This document shows, in pieces, positions 1 through 8,471 of a stretch of DNA of 64,000 bases. This DNA is from CAZDQL01 sp964507325. GTDB taxonomy: Bacteria; Planctomycetota; UBA1135; GCA-002686595. Each line of letters begins with the position of its first letter. Position 1 is the stretch's first letter. The translations under genes were made by a program, and so were the position numbers. Under the pieces are notes generated by a model that searched no databases, was not told the DNA's origin, and saw only the letters and a program-made list of their open reading frames with translations. Location: contig CAZDQL010000026.1 of NCBI GenBank assembly GCA_964507325.1, positions 4,113 to 68,112 of the forward strand. The letters run 5' to 3'.

Positions 1-1354
1 CGGCGGGCCAGCTGCGCCCGTCCGCCGTGAACTCCGCGCCGGCCGCGAAGACCTCCACCCCTCCCAGGATGAGGATCTCCACCAAGCGCCGCACCCCGCG
101 GCGGTTGGCGTTGTCGGAGGGGATCAACCAGGCCTTGGGGGAGCCCAGCTCCCCCTCCGCGATGGCGCGCTCGGCGGCCTCCAGGGCGTTGGCGAGGTAG
201 AGCTCCCGCTCCCGGGTGACGCTGCCGAGGAGCGAGCGCGCGAAGGCCAGCTCGTAGTCGATGATGTCGGACAAGCGCCACCACCCGCCGGGCCAGGGGT
301 CGGGGAAGCGGTTCGAGGGGCGGTAGCCCAGGAGCTCCCTCGGCGGCCTGAGGGAACTCGGCTCGAGGAAGACCGGTGAAGCGATGTTCACGCTGGCGGC
401 CTCGGTCAAGAGCCCGACGATGTTGTGGCGCACCGGTACGTTGCGGTTGCCGCCGTTCCACCACATGTCGTAGGAAACGCCGCTGGAGACGCCGGTGTAC
501 CCCTCGCGCGTCAGGTCGAAGAGGGCGCGCGACCCGAGGGCGTCGATGGCGGTGATGATCCCCGCGTCCAGATTGGGGTTGAGGGGATCGCGGAAGGGAG
601 GCACGAAGAAGCGCTCCCGTGAGCCGCCCTGCTGGTGCACGTCCCAGTAGACCTGCGGATGCCAGACCGAGTAGATCTGCTCGGTCACGTGGCGCGTCTC
701 CACCTGGGAGAGGGCGAACCAGTCGCGGTTGTTGTTGTGCCCGGCGTAGAGCTGGTAGAGGCGCAGGAGGCCGCTGCCCTCGTAGGGGCCACCCACGTGC
801 TCGCGGTACCAATGCACCACCTCGTCGAGGCCGTCCGGATTGACGGTCGGAATGACGACCACCACCAGCTCGTCGCGCGCGGTGGCGAAGGGCTCCTCGT
901 CTGAGGTGGCCAGTAGCCAGGAGAACTGCATCCCGAACTCGGTGGCCGCCGTCTCGGTGGCGTGCAACGAGCAGGAGACGAAGACCACCGCGCGGGTATC
1001 GGTGATCAAGGCCTGCTTCGAGGCGGGGTCCAGCCCGCGCGGGTCGGCGATGCGCGCCGTCATGGCCCGGATCGAGTCCAGGTTGGCCATGTTGGCCTCG
1101 CTCGAGATCACCGCCACAAGGAAGTCACGCCCCTCGGTGGACGTCCCCAGGCGTTCGACCGCGACGCGCGGCGAGGCCTCCGCCAAGCGCCGGTAGTAGC
1201 CCGCGACCTGATCCCAGTCCGCCAGCTCGAAGTCGGTGCCCACGGGGCGCCCCAGGTGCTCCTCGGGGCTCGGGACCTCGACCGTGGGATGCGTAGGTCG
1301 AGCGAGGGCGCAGGAGGCGAGCACCGAGAGCGGGATCAGCGTTCGGAAGAGCAT
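1..1354 (-). CDS. M14-family zinc carboxypeptidase, 3' end cut by window edge
   Basis: The gene reads leftward from an ATG at 1354 and is still open at base 1, so only about 450 N-terminal residues are present. The start is hydrophobic and ends in LASC (Cys15), a plausible lipobox, so an exported lipoprotein is likely. Zinc-binding features of the M14 fold are visible: H131-A-T-E134 as the HxxE pair, a GHNNNRDW stretch around Arg210 as the substrate-binding Asn-Arg motif, and His240 in YWDVH as the third ligand. The catalytic Glu region lies off the window. The family removes C-terminal residues from peptides or cleaves cell-wall peptides; the substrate cannot be told here. Confidence 0.85.
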   Translation of the reverse strand, partial: MLFRTLIPLSVLASCALARPTHPTVEVPSPEEHLGRPVGTDFELADWDQVAGYYRRLAEASPRVAVERLGTSTEGRDFLVAVISSEANMANLDSIRAMTARIADPRGLDPASKQALITDTRAVVFVSCSLHATETAATEFGMQFSWLLATSDEEPFATARDELVVVVIPTVNPDGLDEVVHWYREHVGGPYEGSGLLRLYQLYAGHNNNRDWFALSQVETRHVTEQIYSVWHPQVYWDVHQQGGSRERFFVPPFRDPLNPNLDAGIITAIDALGSRALFDLTREGYTGVSSGVSYDMWWNGGNRNVPVRHNIVGLLTEAASVNIASPVFLEPSSLRPPRELLGYRPSNRFPDPWPGGWWRLSDIIDYELAFARSLLGSVTRERELYLANALEAAERAIAEGELGSPKAWLIPSDNANRRGVRRLVEILILGGVEVFAAGAEFTADGRSWPA

Positions 1355-1549
1355 GGGGGGGAGGGGCTTCGGATCGAGGGGAGGGGGGAGTCCCCGATCT
1401 TAGTCCTCCGGCGCGGAAGCGCCGGGTAGGCGCGAATCCGTTGGTGCGGCGAGGTGCATCGCAGGGCATCCGGTGTAGGCTCAGAGGTGCCCCAGCGGGG
1501 GCCGCAGGCCGCGCTGGGCCGCTCTACATTCCCCTGACCTACCGGACTC

Positions 1550-1807
1550 ATGCAGCCGAACAGCGAGGAGTTCGCCGTCCTACTCGAGGGCATCAACGCC
1601 TACGAAGCCGGCATGGTGCGCAGCCTGTTGGACGCAGCCGGGATTCCCTCCCTCGCCCACGGCCCCGACTTCGACATCGCCGAGCTCGGTCTAGCCGCCC
1701 ACGACGTGCTGCGGGGGACGAACATCCTGGTGCCCCACACCGCGCTCGAGAGCGCCAAGCAGGTGCTCGAGGAATCGGGGTGGTACGCCCAGCAGGAAGA
1801 GGACTAA
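1550..1807 (+). CDS. DUF2007-type small protein
   Basis: An 85-residue protein from an ATG. It resembles the DUF2007 'putative signal transducing' family: a short ferredoxin-like beta-alpha-beta fold with the typical opening (a residue governing two sources of one value, AGMVRSLLDAAGIPS) and a later 'ILVPHTALESAKQVLEE' helix. No catalytic residues are apparent and the family has no established function. Its stop codon overlaps the stop of the convergent metal permease gene by two bases. The sequence TACATT at 1526-1531 upstream could be a -10 box. Confidence 0.75.
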   Translation: MQPNSEEFAVLLEGINAYEAGMVRSLLDAAGIPSLAHGPDFDIAELGLAAHDVLRGTNILVPHTALESAKQVLEESGWYAQQEED

Positions 1808-2676
1808 CGGGACCGTCCCGCCCACCACCCGAGGGGCAGGGGCACCGCCGCCGCGATCACCACCGCGGGTCCCAGGGGCCAGTCGAACTCGAAGGAGGCC
1901 CAGATCCCCGCCACCGTCGCGGCCAGGCCCAGCCCCGAGGCCCACAGGTACATCGACGTCATCGACCGCGCCAACCCGCGGGCGGCCATCGGCGGCAGCA
2001 CCAGGAGCCCGAAGAGCACGATCGGACCGACCGTCATGGTGCCCGCAGCCACGCACAGGCCGGTCAGCGTGTGTAGCACGAGCTCCCACAAGCCCACGCG
2101 TTTGCCCAACACCCGCGCCGTCTCGCGATCGAGGCTCACCGCCAGGAAGTCCCGGTGGAAGAGCACGAAGCAGAACAGGGTCACCCCCATCACCACCCCG
2201 ATCGTCTCCAGTTCGTGCCGGCCCACCGCCAGGATCTCGCCGCGCAGCAGCCGGTCGCGGACGAAGGTCTCGCCGATCGGGGAGGCCGCGGCGAAGAGGG
2301 TGGTCGCGGCGCTCGCCAGGGCGAAGAGGGCCGCCACCCGCGCCACCTCCGAGCCCCCGCGCCGGCCGAGCAGGACCAAGAGGCCCAGACCTCCGAAGGT
2401 GAAGAGCGCGGCCCAGCTGAGGTGGTAGTTCAGGGCCAGGTGCTCGTCCGCCAGGGCGGCCTCCAGGTCGGGACCTCCCAGTCCGAAGCGGGCCAGCCAC
2501 GGGATCGCCGCGAAACCCGCGGCCACCCCCGCGGCGGCGAACTGGGGCAGGGCCACCCCGTAGAAGCCGGTGCGGCGCAGGAGCAGGAAGCACCCCATCA
2601 GCGGGGCCACCGCCCCCGCGCAGAGAGCGGCCGCGAAAGCGAGCCCGAAGAGCTGGATCAGCTCGGCGAAGTTCAC
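1804..2676 (-). CDS. Zinc/manganese-type ABC transporter permease (ZnuB/MntB family)
   Basis: A 290-residue polytopic membrane protein with about eight hydrophobic segments, typical of the ABC-3 family permeases that import Zn, Mn or Fe. The start is a GTG at 2676 preceded by a clear GGAGG ribosome site and overlapping the ATPase stop as GTGA, which indicates translational coupling. Hallmarks include the early LRRTGFYGVALPQFA segment and the late TVGPIVLFGLLVLPPMAA segment with its Pro pair. The metal cannot be decided from sequence. No periplasmic metal-binding protein lies next to the pair, so it must be encoded elsewhere. Confidence 0.85.
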   Translation of the reverse strand: MNFAELIQLFGLAFAAALCAGAVAPLMGCFLLLRRTGFYGVALPQFAAAGVAAGFAAIPWLARFGLGGPDLEAALADEHLALNYHLSWAALFTFGGLGLLVLLGRRGGSEVARVAALFALASAATTLFAAASPIGETFVRDRLLRGEILAVGRHELETIGVVMGVTLFCFVLFHRDFLAVSLDRETARVLGKRVGLWELVLHTLTGLCVAAGTMTVGPIVLFGLLVLPPMAARGLARSMTSMYLWASGLGLAATVAGIWASFEFDWPLGPAVVIAAAVPLPLGWWAGRSR

Positions 2677-3377
2677 GGCGCTCCTCCGGATTGGAAGAGC
2701 CGGCCGACCCGCTGCGCGGCCAGGAGCTCCTCCGCCGACGCCAGTCGCACCCGCCCCCCCTCGACCCAGAAGAGCTCCCCGGCGGCTCGCTCGAGGAGCG
2801 CGATCTCGTGCGAGACGAGCAGGATGGCGAGTCGCTGCTCGGTGGCGAGCTCCTCCAGGAGCTGCACGATCGCCTGCGCCGCCCGGGAGTCCACTCCGCT
2901 GGTGGGCTCGTCGAGCACCAGGACTTCGGGCTGCTCCAGGAGCGCCCGCGCCACCAGCGCACGCTGGCGCTGCCCGTCGGAGAGGGAGGCGAAGGGCGTC
3001 CCAGCCCGCTCGAGCAGGCCCACCTGCTCGAGGGAGCGCAGGGCGAGGTCCCGATCCTCCGGCGCGAGCCGCCGCCACCCCCGCAAGCGGCCGTAGGCCC
3101 CCGTGTGGACCAGCTCGAGCACGGTCATCGGGTAGAGGGGGTCCAGGGATTCCCGCTGGGGCACGTAGCCGAGGGCCTTCGTGCGCCGCTCGACGCGCCC
3201 TTCGAGGGGGGGGATGAGGCCGAGCACGCCGCGGAAGAGGGTGGTCTTGCCCGCTCCATTGGGGCCCGCGATGCCGAGCAGCTTCCCCGGCTCCACGGTC
3301 AGGTCCACGCCGGCGATCACCGGACGGCCTCCGTAGCCGAAGGCCACGCCGGCGAGCTCGATCAAAGCCTCGGCCAT
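2673..3377 (-). CDS. Zinc/manganese-type ABC transporter ATPase (ZnuC family)
   Basis: A 234-residue ATP-binding subunit partnered with the overlapping permease. Walker A is GPNGAGKTT near residue 38, the Q-loop is VPQRESLDP, the signature is LSDGQRQR, Walker B is VLVLDEPTSGVD and the switch His is in LVSHE. The PQR...DPLYPMTV segment after the Q-loop is typical of ATPases that serve ABC-3 metal permeases. The signature has Asp in place of the second Gly of LSGGQ, which is common in this family. No metalloregulator gene adjoins the pair. Confidence 0.88.
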   Translation of the reverse strand: MAEALIELAGVAFGYGGRPVIAGVDLTVEPGKLLGIAGPNGAGKTTLFRGVLGLIPPLEGRVERRTKALGYVPQRESLDPLYPMTVLELVHTGAYGRLRGWRRLAPEDRDLALRSLEQVGLLERAGTPFASLSDGQRQRALVARALLEQPEVLVLDEPTSGVDSRAAQAIVQLLEELATEQRLAILLVSHEIALLERAAGELFWVEGGRVRLASAEELLAAQRVGRLFQSGGAP

Positions 3378-3477
3378 GCCGGAATCCCACCGGCGAGCAG
3401 GGGATCCGTCAACCCCCGCGCGCGCATGGCGTCGCTACACTTCCCGATGCCAGCGCGCCCCCGACGAAAGAACCAGC

Positions 3478-3984
3478 ATGACCCTCGCCGAAGCGATCAC
3501 CACGGACTTCCAGGCCGACGTCATCAACACCAGGAAGCTGATCGAGGCGATCCCCGCCGACAAGCTCGACTGGAAGCCCCACGAGAAGTCGATGACCCTG
3601 GGCCAGCTCGCGGGCCACCTGGCCGAGAGCCCCCGCTGGATCAAGCAGATGATGGCGGACGAGCTGGACCTGGAGGCACTGGAGGGGGATTGGAAGCCCT
3701 TCGAGCCGACGGACCGGGCGTCGATCCTGACCGAGCTCGAGGAGGGGGCGGAGGCCCTGGTCCAGGCCCTCGAGGGCAGGGACGACCCCTTCATGCAGGG
3801 CACCTGGACGATACGCCGCGGCGAGCGGGTCCTGATCCAGGAGCCCCGCCACCAGGCTGTGCGCAACATCCTCTTGACCCACGCCGCCCACCACCGCGGG
3901 CAACTGACCGTGTACCTGCGCCTGCTCGACGTGCCCGTGCCCGCGACCTTCGGGCCCTCGGCGGACGATCCAGGCGACTACTAG
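3478..3984 (+). CDS. DinB-family four-helix protein
   Basis: A 168-residue DinB/YfiT-type protein. The three metal-ligand histidines expected for the fold are visible: His47 in LAGHLAE and the pair in THAAHHRGQ (His135 and His138/139). Members include bacillithiol, mycothiol or glutathione transferases and many without known function. The ATG at 3478 was chosen because the upstream in-frame sequence looks non-coding and overlaps the start of the divergent ABC ATPase gene. A TACACT box lies about 35 bases upstream. Thiol substrate, if any, is unknown. Confidence 0.82.
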   Translation: MTLAEAITTDFQADVINTRKLIEAIPADKLDWKPHEKSMTLGQLAGHLAESPRWIKQMMADELDLEALEGDWKPFEPTDRASILTELEEGAEALVQALEGRDDPFMQGTWTIRRGERVLIQEPRHQAVRNILLTHAAHHRGQLTVYLRLLDVPVPATFGPSADDPGDY

Positions 3985-3993
3985 GAACTCGCC

Positions 3994-4518
3994 TCAGGCG
4001 ATCGGATCCGGGCAGAACTCACGGCGCCCGCAATCGGCGCAGCGCCGGCCCAGGTAGAGCTGGTCGAGCTCCTCCATCAGCGCCGCGATCACCGCGCTGT
4101 CGTCGATGATGATGCCGGCCTCGAAGTTGCGGCGCTGGGGCGACTTGGCACCGATCCCCGCCCCCGTCAGGTTGGCGGAACCGACGTAGGCCGTACGGCC
4201 GTCCGCGATGACGACCTTCATGTGCACGCGCGGACACAGGATGCGCTCGAAGTGCTCGCTCTCGATCAAGACCGGGAAGCGGTCGAAGTCCTCGCGGAAC
4301 GCGGGGCCGGGCTCCTTGGCGTGGATCAGGCGCACCTCGACGCCCGCCTGCACCAGATCGGCGAGCTCGGAGAGCAGCGGGATGTAGCGCCCCCTCGGCC
4401 CCTCGACGTGCACGTCCTTGACGTCCGCCGTCACGATCCACAGGAAGCGCTGGGCGCCGAGCAGGACGCGCTGGACCACCCGCTCGTAGTGCTCCTCGTT
4501 CAGGATCAGCTCGTGCAT
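3994..4518 (-). CDS. Single-HKD phospholipase D-like protein
   Basis: A 174-residue protein with one PLD-type motif, HMKVVIADGRTAYVGSANLTG, in which His, Lys and Asn are in HxKx(~11)N register. One motif per chain suggests a homodimer, as in Nuc-type endonucleases and some bacterial PLD proteins. The C-terminus is Cys-rich (CADCGRREFC) and may bind zinc. The ATG at 4518 starts the conserved region; longer in-frame extensions overlap the promoter of the divergent ackA gene and look unnatural. There is no signal peptide, so the protein is probably cytoplasmic. Nuclease versus lipase activity cannot be judged. Confidence 0.75.
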   Translation of the reverse strand: MHELILNEEHYERVVQRVLLGAQRFLWIVTADVKDVHVEGPRGRYIPLLSELADLVQAGVEVRLIHAKEPGPAFREDFDRFPVLIESEHFERILCPRVHMKVVIADGRTAYVGSANLTGAGIGAKSPQRRNFEAGIIIDDSAVIAALMEELDQLYLGRRCADCGRREFCPDPIA

Positions 4519-4684
4519 GCGGCTCGAGAGCGCGGCGCGCTCCAGGGCCAGGGTATGCGACTGGCCTCGGGAGGGTCTCCTGAGCCCCCATTCCCGCACT
4601 TGGACATCCACCCCCGTCGGCTCTTGTCCTATCCTCCCCGCCGCCCGGCCCCAGCCCGGCGGCGGCCCGGGCGGAGACGACCGA

Positions 4685-6127
4685 ATGAAGATCCTCGTAC
4701 TGAACTGCGGCAGCTCTTCGCTGAAGTTCCAGCTCTTCGAGATGGAGGGCGAAGTGGTGATCGCCAAGGGCCTGGTCGAGAAGATCGGGCACAGCGACGC
4801 GATCCTGACCTACCTGCCCAGCGGCGGCGACAAGATCGTCACGACGCGCCAGATCCCCACCCACGACCAGGCGCTCAAGCTGGCCTTCGACTCGCTGATG
4901 CACCCCACCCACGGCGTGATCGAATCGCGGAGTGAGATCGATGGCATCGGTCACCGCGTCGTGCACGGGGGCGAGGAGTTCACCGAGTCGGTGCTGATGA
5001 CCGAGGAGGTCAAGGACGGCGTGCGCCGCTGCAGCCAGTTCGCGCCGCTGCACAACCCGCACAACCTGAAGGGCATCGAGGTGTGCGAGGAGATGCTGCC
5101 GGGGATCCCGATGGTCGGCGTCTTCGACACCGCCTTCCACCACAGCCTGCCCCCCTTCTCCTACATGTACGCCCTGCCGATGGCGCTCTACCGCAAGCTG
5201 CGCATCCGGCGCTACGGCTTCCACGGCACGTCGCACCGCTACGTGGCCGCGCGCGCCGCGGAGCTCCTGGGCAAGCCGCTCGAGGAGCTCAAGCTGATCA
5301 CCTGTCACCTGGGCAACGGCTGCAGCGCGGCGGCGATCGACGGCGGGCGCTCGGTCGACACGAGCATGGGTTTCACGCCCCTCGAAGGGCTGGCGATGGG
5401 CACGCGCTGCGGTGACATCGATCCGGCCCTGGTGTCCTTCATCGCCGAGCGGGAGAAGCTCTCGCTCTCGAAGGTCGACAGCCTGATGAACAAGAGCAGC
5501 GGGATGTTGGGGCTCACGGAGACCTCCAACGACCTGCGCGAGATCCACTACGAAGCGGAGATGGGCAGCGAGCAGCACCGCCTGGCGCTCGACATCTTCT
5601 GCCACCGCGTCAAGAAGTACGTCGGCGCCTACGCCGCCGTGCTCGGCGGGCTGGACGCGGTGGTCTTCACCGGCGGCATCGGCGAGAACTCGAGCTACGT
5701 GCGCGGTCGCGTGATGGAGGCCATGGGCTACTTCGGCCTACACGTCGACATCCGCCGCAACCAAGCCAACGAGACCTCGATCGGCACCGGGCCGGTGGCG
5801 GTGTTCGTCATCCCCACCAACGAGGAACTGGCCATCGCCCGCGACACGCAGCGCATCCTCGGGGAGCTGGCGCAGGAGCTGGAGAAGCCGGTCTCCGAGG
5901 ACGAGCTCTCCCGCGAGCTGGCCCGCATCTCGGCCGACGACCGGGCCGAGCTGCTGGCGGTGTGGCTCGGCAACCCGCACATCACCCTGTTCGAGATCGC
6001 GGACAAGCTGGGGCGGCGCATCGGCCGCGAGGTGACCGTGCAGGCGGTGAAGACCGAGCTGGAGAAGATGGGGCTCGATCGTGTCTCCGGCGAGAAGATC
6101 GCCGAGATCGCAGAGCGTGGCAACTGA
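4685..6127 (+). CDS. ackA: Acetate kinase with C-terminal extension
   Basis: Catalyses ATP + acetate to acetyl phosphate + ADP. The N-terminal LNCGSSSLKFQLF phosphate motif, Arg91 in HRVVHGG, Asp148, His180 in FHGTSHRY, the CHLGNG glycine motif, Arg241 in GTRCGDIDP and the final IPTNEELAIARDT are all present, so the enzyme should be active. The normal ~400-residue kinase ends near residue 395, but this protein runs to 480. The extra ~80 residues are charged and helical, with an IADKLGRRIGREVTVQAVKTELEKMG stretch that resembles a small winged-helix or helical bundle. Starts at an ATG and heads a tight three-gene operon. No pta gene is nearby. Confidence 0.93.
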   Translation: MKILVLNCGSSSLKFQLFEMEGEVVIAKGLVEKIGHSDAILTYLPSGGDKIVTTRQIPTHDQALKLAFDSLMHPTHGVIESRSEIDGIGHRVVHGGEEFTESVLMTEEVKDGVRRCSQFAPLHNPHNLKGIEVCEEMLPGIPMVGVFDTAFHHSLPPFSYMYALPMALYRKLRIRRYGFHGTSHRYVAARAAELLGKPLEELKLITCHLGNGCSAAAIDGGRSVDTSMGFTPLEGLAMGTRCGDIDPALVSFIAEREKLSLSKVDSLMNKSSGMLGLTETSNDLREIHYEAEMGSEQHRLALDIFCHRVKKYVGAYAAVLGGLDAVVFTGGIGENSSYVRGRVMEAMGYFGLHVDIRRNQANETSIGTGPVAVFVIPTNEELAIARDTQRILGELAQELEKPVSEDELSRELARISADDRAELLAVWLGNPHITLFEIADKLGRRIGREVTVQAVKTELEKMGLDRVSGEKIAEIAERGN

Positions 6128-6149
6128 GGGCCGCAGGCGGAGAACCGAC

Positions 6150-6647
6150 ATGCGAGAGATCAGCAAAGAGGAAAGCGGCTGGGTGATCGCGCTGGCGTGG
6201 ATCAGCGCCCTCGAGGAGACCGCGCGCGACTTCCACGGCACCCGCCCGCGGGCCTTCTGCCAGCGCGCCTACGAGCACGCCGTGCACAGCTACCTGCAAC
6301 AGATGGAGCTCGAATACGGCATCAGCGCCCCGCGCTGCGATTCGATCCGCCAGGCGCTGGAGGAGTACGTCAAGGTCGGCGTGCGCGGGGGTGCTTTCGG
6401 AGACGCCTCGCAGTTCGAGCTGAACGAGGCCAATCCCAATCGCGTTGAGGTCAGTGTGCACCAATGCGTGTACCTGAAGAGCTGCAAGGCGCTCATGGCC
6501 GAGGGCATCTCGGTGCGCGACCTGACCTGCGCGCGCCTGGGCTGTTTCCGGGCCGCTGCGCAACAGCTGGCCAACATCGATTGCGATTACGAGGTCACGG
6601 CCTTCGCGCTCGAGAACACCTGCATGGGCGCGATCGAGAGGAAGTAG
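6150..6647 (+). CDS. Uncharacterised Cys-rich protein in the ackA operon
   Basis: A 165-residue protein starting 22 bases after ackA, with only six bases before the HEAT-repeat gene. I do not recognise a family with certainty. The C-terminal half carries several cysteines: CVYLKSC, DLTCARLGC, DCDYEV and ENTCMGAIE. This layout is reminiscent of small-molecule-binding V4R or ATC-hydrolase-like domains, which close with a Cys-containing sandwich, but the match is loose. There is no signal peptide or membrane segment. A ligand- or metal-sensing role next to acetate kinase is possible but unproven. Confidence 0.6.
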   Translation: MREISKEESGWVIALAWISALEETARDFHGTRPRAFCQRAYEHAVHSYLQQMELEYGISAPRCDSIRQALEEYVKVGVRGGAFGDASQFELNEANPNRVEVSVHQCVYLKSCKALMAEGISVRDLTCARLGCFRAAAQQLANIDCDYEVTAFALENTCMGAIERK

Positions 6648-6653
6648 GCGGGG

Positions 6654-8462
6654 ATGGCACGCACAGCGGAAGAGCTGATCGCCCAGGCGCACGGGAGCGC
6701 CGACTGGCACGACCGGCGACTGGCCGTCATCGCGCTGGGCTACCGCGACGACCCCGAGATCCTGCCCGTGCTGCTCACATGCCTGCAGGATCCGGTTTCC
6801 GAGGTGCAGCACGCGGCGATCATCGCGCTTGGGCGGCGCGGAGACCGGGTGGCGATGCAGGAGCTGCTGCGGCCCAAGATCCTGGGCTCCAGCGAGGCTA
6901 ACGTGCGCTGGGCCGCGACCTCGGCTCTCGGCAAGCTCGGCGACCACCGCGTGATCGACCAGCTCGTGCGCATGGTCGACGACGAGGAGTGGTTGGTCAG
7001 CAACGAGGCGATCGAGGTCCTGCGCGCCAAGGTGGCGGAGATCATCGAGGCCCAAGACCTGCGCCTGGCGCGCATCCTGATCCGCATGCTCAACCTGCCC
7101 GACCCCGAGCTCGTCGAGCTCGCCAAGGGCGGTCTGGAGCGCCTGGGGAGCGACGCCACCCCCATCCTGTGCGACGCCCTGGGCAGCGTGTGGGAGGCAG
7201 TGCGGCGCCACGCGGCGACCGTCTGCGGCCTGGTCCGCGACCCGGCGATGGTGGACTCGCTCGTCACCGCGCTGGGGGACGAGCGTCCCTCGGTGCGGCG
7301 CGAGGCGGCGCTCGCCTTGGGTGAGATCGGCGATCATCGGGGCCTGCGTCCCCTGATCTCGGTCTTGGGCGACTTCGACGGCCAGGTGCGCAAGGGCGTG
7401 GTGGATGCGCTCGTCGCACTGGGTGTGGTCGCGGTCGAGCCGCTCTGCATCGCGCTCGAGCACGCCAAGAGCAAGCAGGCGCGCTGCGCGGCCCTGGAAG
7501 CCCTGGGGGTGCTGGGCGACGGGCGCGCGATCCCGATCCTCGTGCACTGCCTCGGCAGCAGCTACCACCTGGTGCGCCTGGGGGCGATCGTGGCCCTGGG
7601 CCGCTTCGGTCGGGCGGTGGTGGAGCCCCTGCTCGGCATCCTGAGCTACAACCGCTCGGACATCAGCTACCTGATGCAGGAGGTGACGAGCTCCTCCGAC
7701 GTCCAGACCCGCGTGCGGGCCGCCAAGGCCCTGGGGGATCTCGAGGACCACCGCGCAGTGGAGGCCCTCAAGGCCCAGCTCAGCGATCCGAACCGCGAGG
7801 TGGCGCTCGCCGCGCAGGAGGCGCTGGAGAAGATCGGCTGCGCGGCCTGGGCGCGGCGCGGCGCCGCCACGGTCTTGGGCCGCGTCGGCGACCGACGCGT
7901 GACCCCCGAGGTGCTGGTCCTGCTCGACGACGACTCGGTCAACGTCAGGCGGGCAGCGGTGCGCGCGCTGGGCGGGCTCGAGGCGAGCGAGCACACCGCA
8001 CGCCTGGCGGTGATGGCGCGCCGCGACCCCGAGCGGCTGGTGAGGCGCGCCGCGCTGAACGTGCTGCGCGATCTGGACCCGGCCACCCAGGAGCTCTTCG
8101 CCACCGCGCTCGAGGCCTTGATCGACGACGCGGCCGACGTGCGCGCGAGGGCAGCGCGCATCGCGGGCACCTTCATCGACCAGCGCGCGATCGAGCCGCT
8201 GCTGGCGCGCCTCTCCGACCCGTCCTGGAACGTGCGCCTGAGCGCCGAGACAGCTCTTTCGTCGCAAGGCAAGCCCGCGGTGCCAGGCCTGCTCGTGGTG
8301 TTGCGCGAGGGCACGATGATCGCCCGCCGCCGCGCCGCCAGCGCCCTGGGCCGCATCGGCGACCCGCAGGCGATCGGTACTCTCGAGACCCAGCTCGAGT
8401 TCGAGCGGGACTCCGCGACCAGGGACCTCATCCGCGAGGCACTGCTGGAGCTCAGGAACTAG
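6654..8462 (+). CDS. HEAT-repeat (PBS lyase-type) scaffold protein
   Basis: A 602-residue protein built almost entirely of about 17 HEAT-like helical repeats of roughly 31 residues (for example LGRRGDRVAMQELLRP, LGEIGDHRGLRPLISVLGD, LGRIGDPQAIGTLETQL). Each repeat carries the G[DE][xR]A/V-x-x-L-x-x-x-L pattern of phycobilisome-lyase HEAT repeats. It forms a solenoid for protein contacts and has no catalytic signature. No signal peptide is seen, so it is probably cytoplasmic. It is the last gene of the ackA operon and converges on egtD, with nine bases between the two stop codons. Confidence 0.85.
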   Translation: MARTAEELIAQAHGSADWHDRRLAVIALGYRDDPEILPVLLTCLQDPVSEVQHAAIIALGRRGDRVAMQELLRPKILGSSEANVRWAATSALGKLGDHRVIDQLVRMVDDEEWLVSNEAIEVLRAKVAEIIEAQDLRLARILIRMLNLPDPELVELAKGGLERLGSDATPILCDALGSVWEAVRRHAATVCGLVRDPAMVDSLVTALGDERPSVRREAALALGEIGDHRGLRPLISVLGDFDGQVRKGVVDALVALGVVAVEPLCIALEHAKSKQARCAALEALGVLGDGRAIPILVHCLGSSYHLVRLGAIVALGRFGRAVVEPLLGILSYNRSDISYLMQEVTSSSDVQTRVRAAKALGDLEDHRAVEALKAQLSDPNREVALAAQEALEKIGCAAWARRGAATVLGRVGDRRVTPEVLVLLDDDSVNVRRAAVRALGGLEASEHTARLAVMARRDPERLVRRAALNVLRDLDPATQELFATALEALIDDAADVRARAARIAGTFIDQRAIEPLLARLSDPSWNVRLSAETALSSQGKPAVPGLLVVLREGTMIARRRAASALGRIGDPQAIGTLETQLEFERDSATRDLIREALLELRN

Positions 8463-8471
8463 CGCTCTGGA

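Noticed and set aside
3994..4518. PLD-type protein as part of a defence or restriction system.
   Set aside because: It stands alone between a DinB gene and ackA with no helicase or methylase partner.
5982..8267. Minus-strand frame of about 760 codons opposite the HEAT-repeat gene.
   Set aside because: His/Gln/Arg-rich shadow of regular HEAT repeats; no independent start signals.
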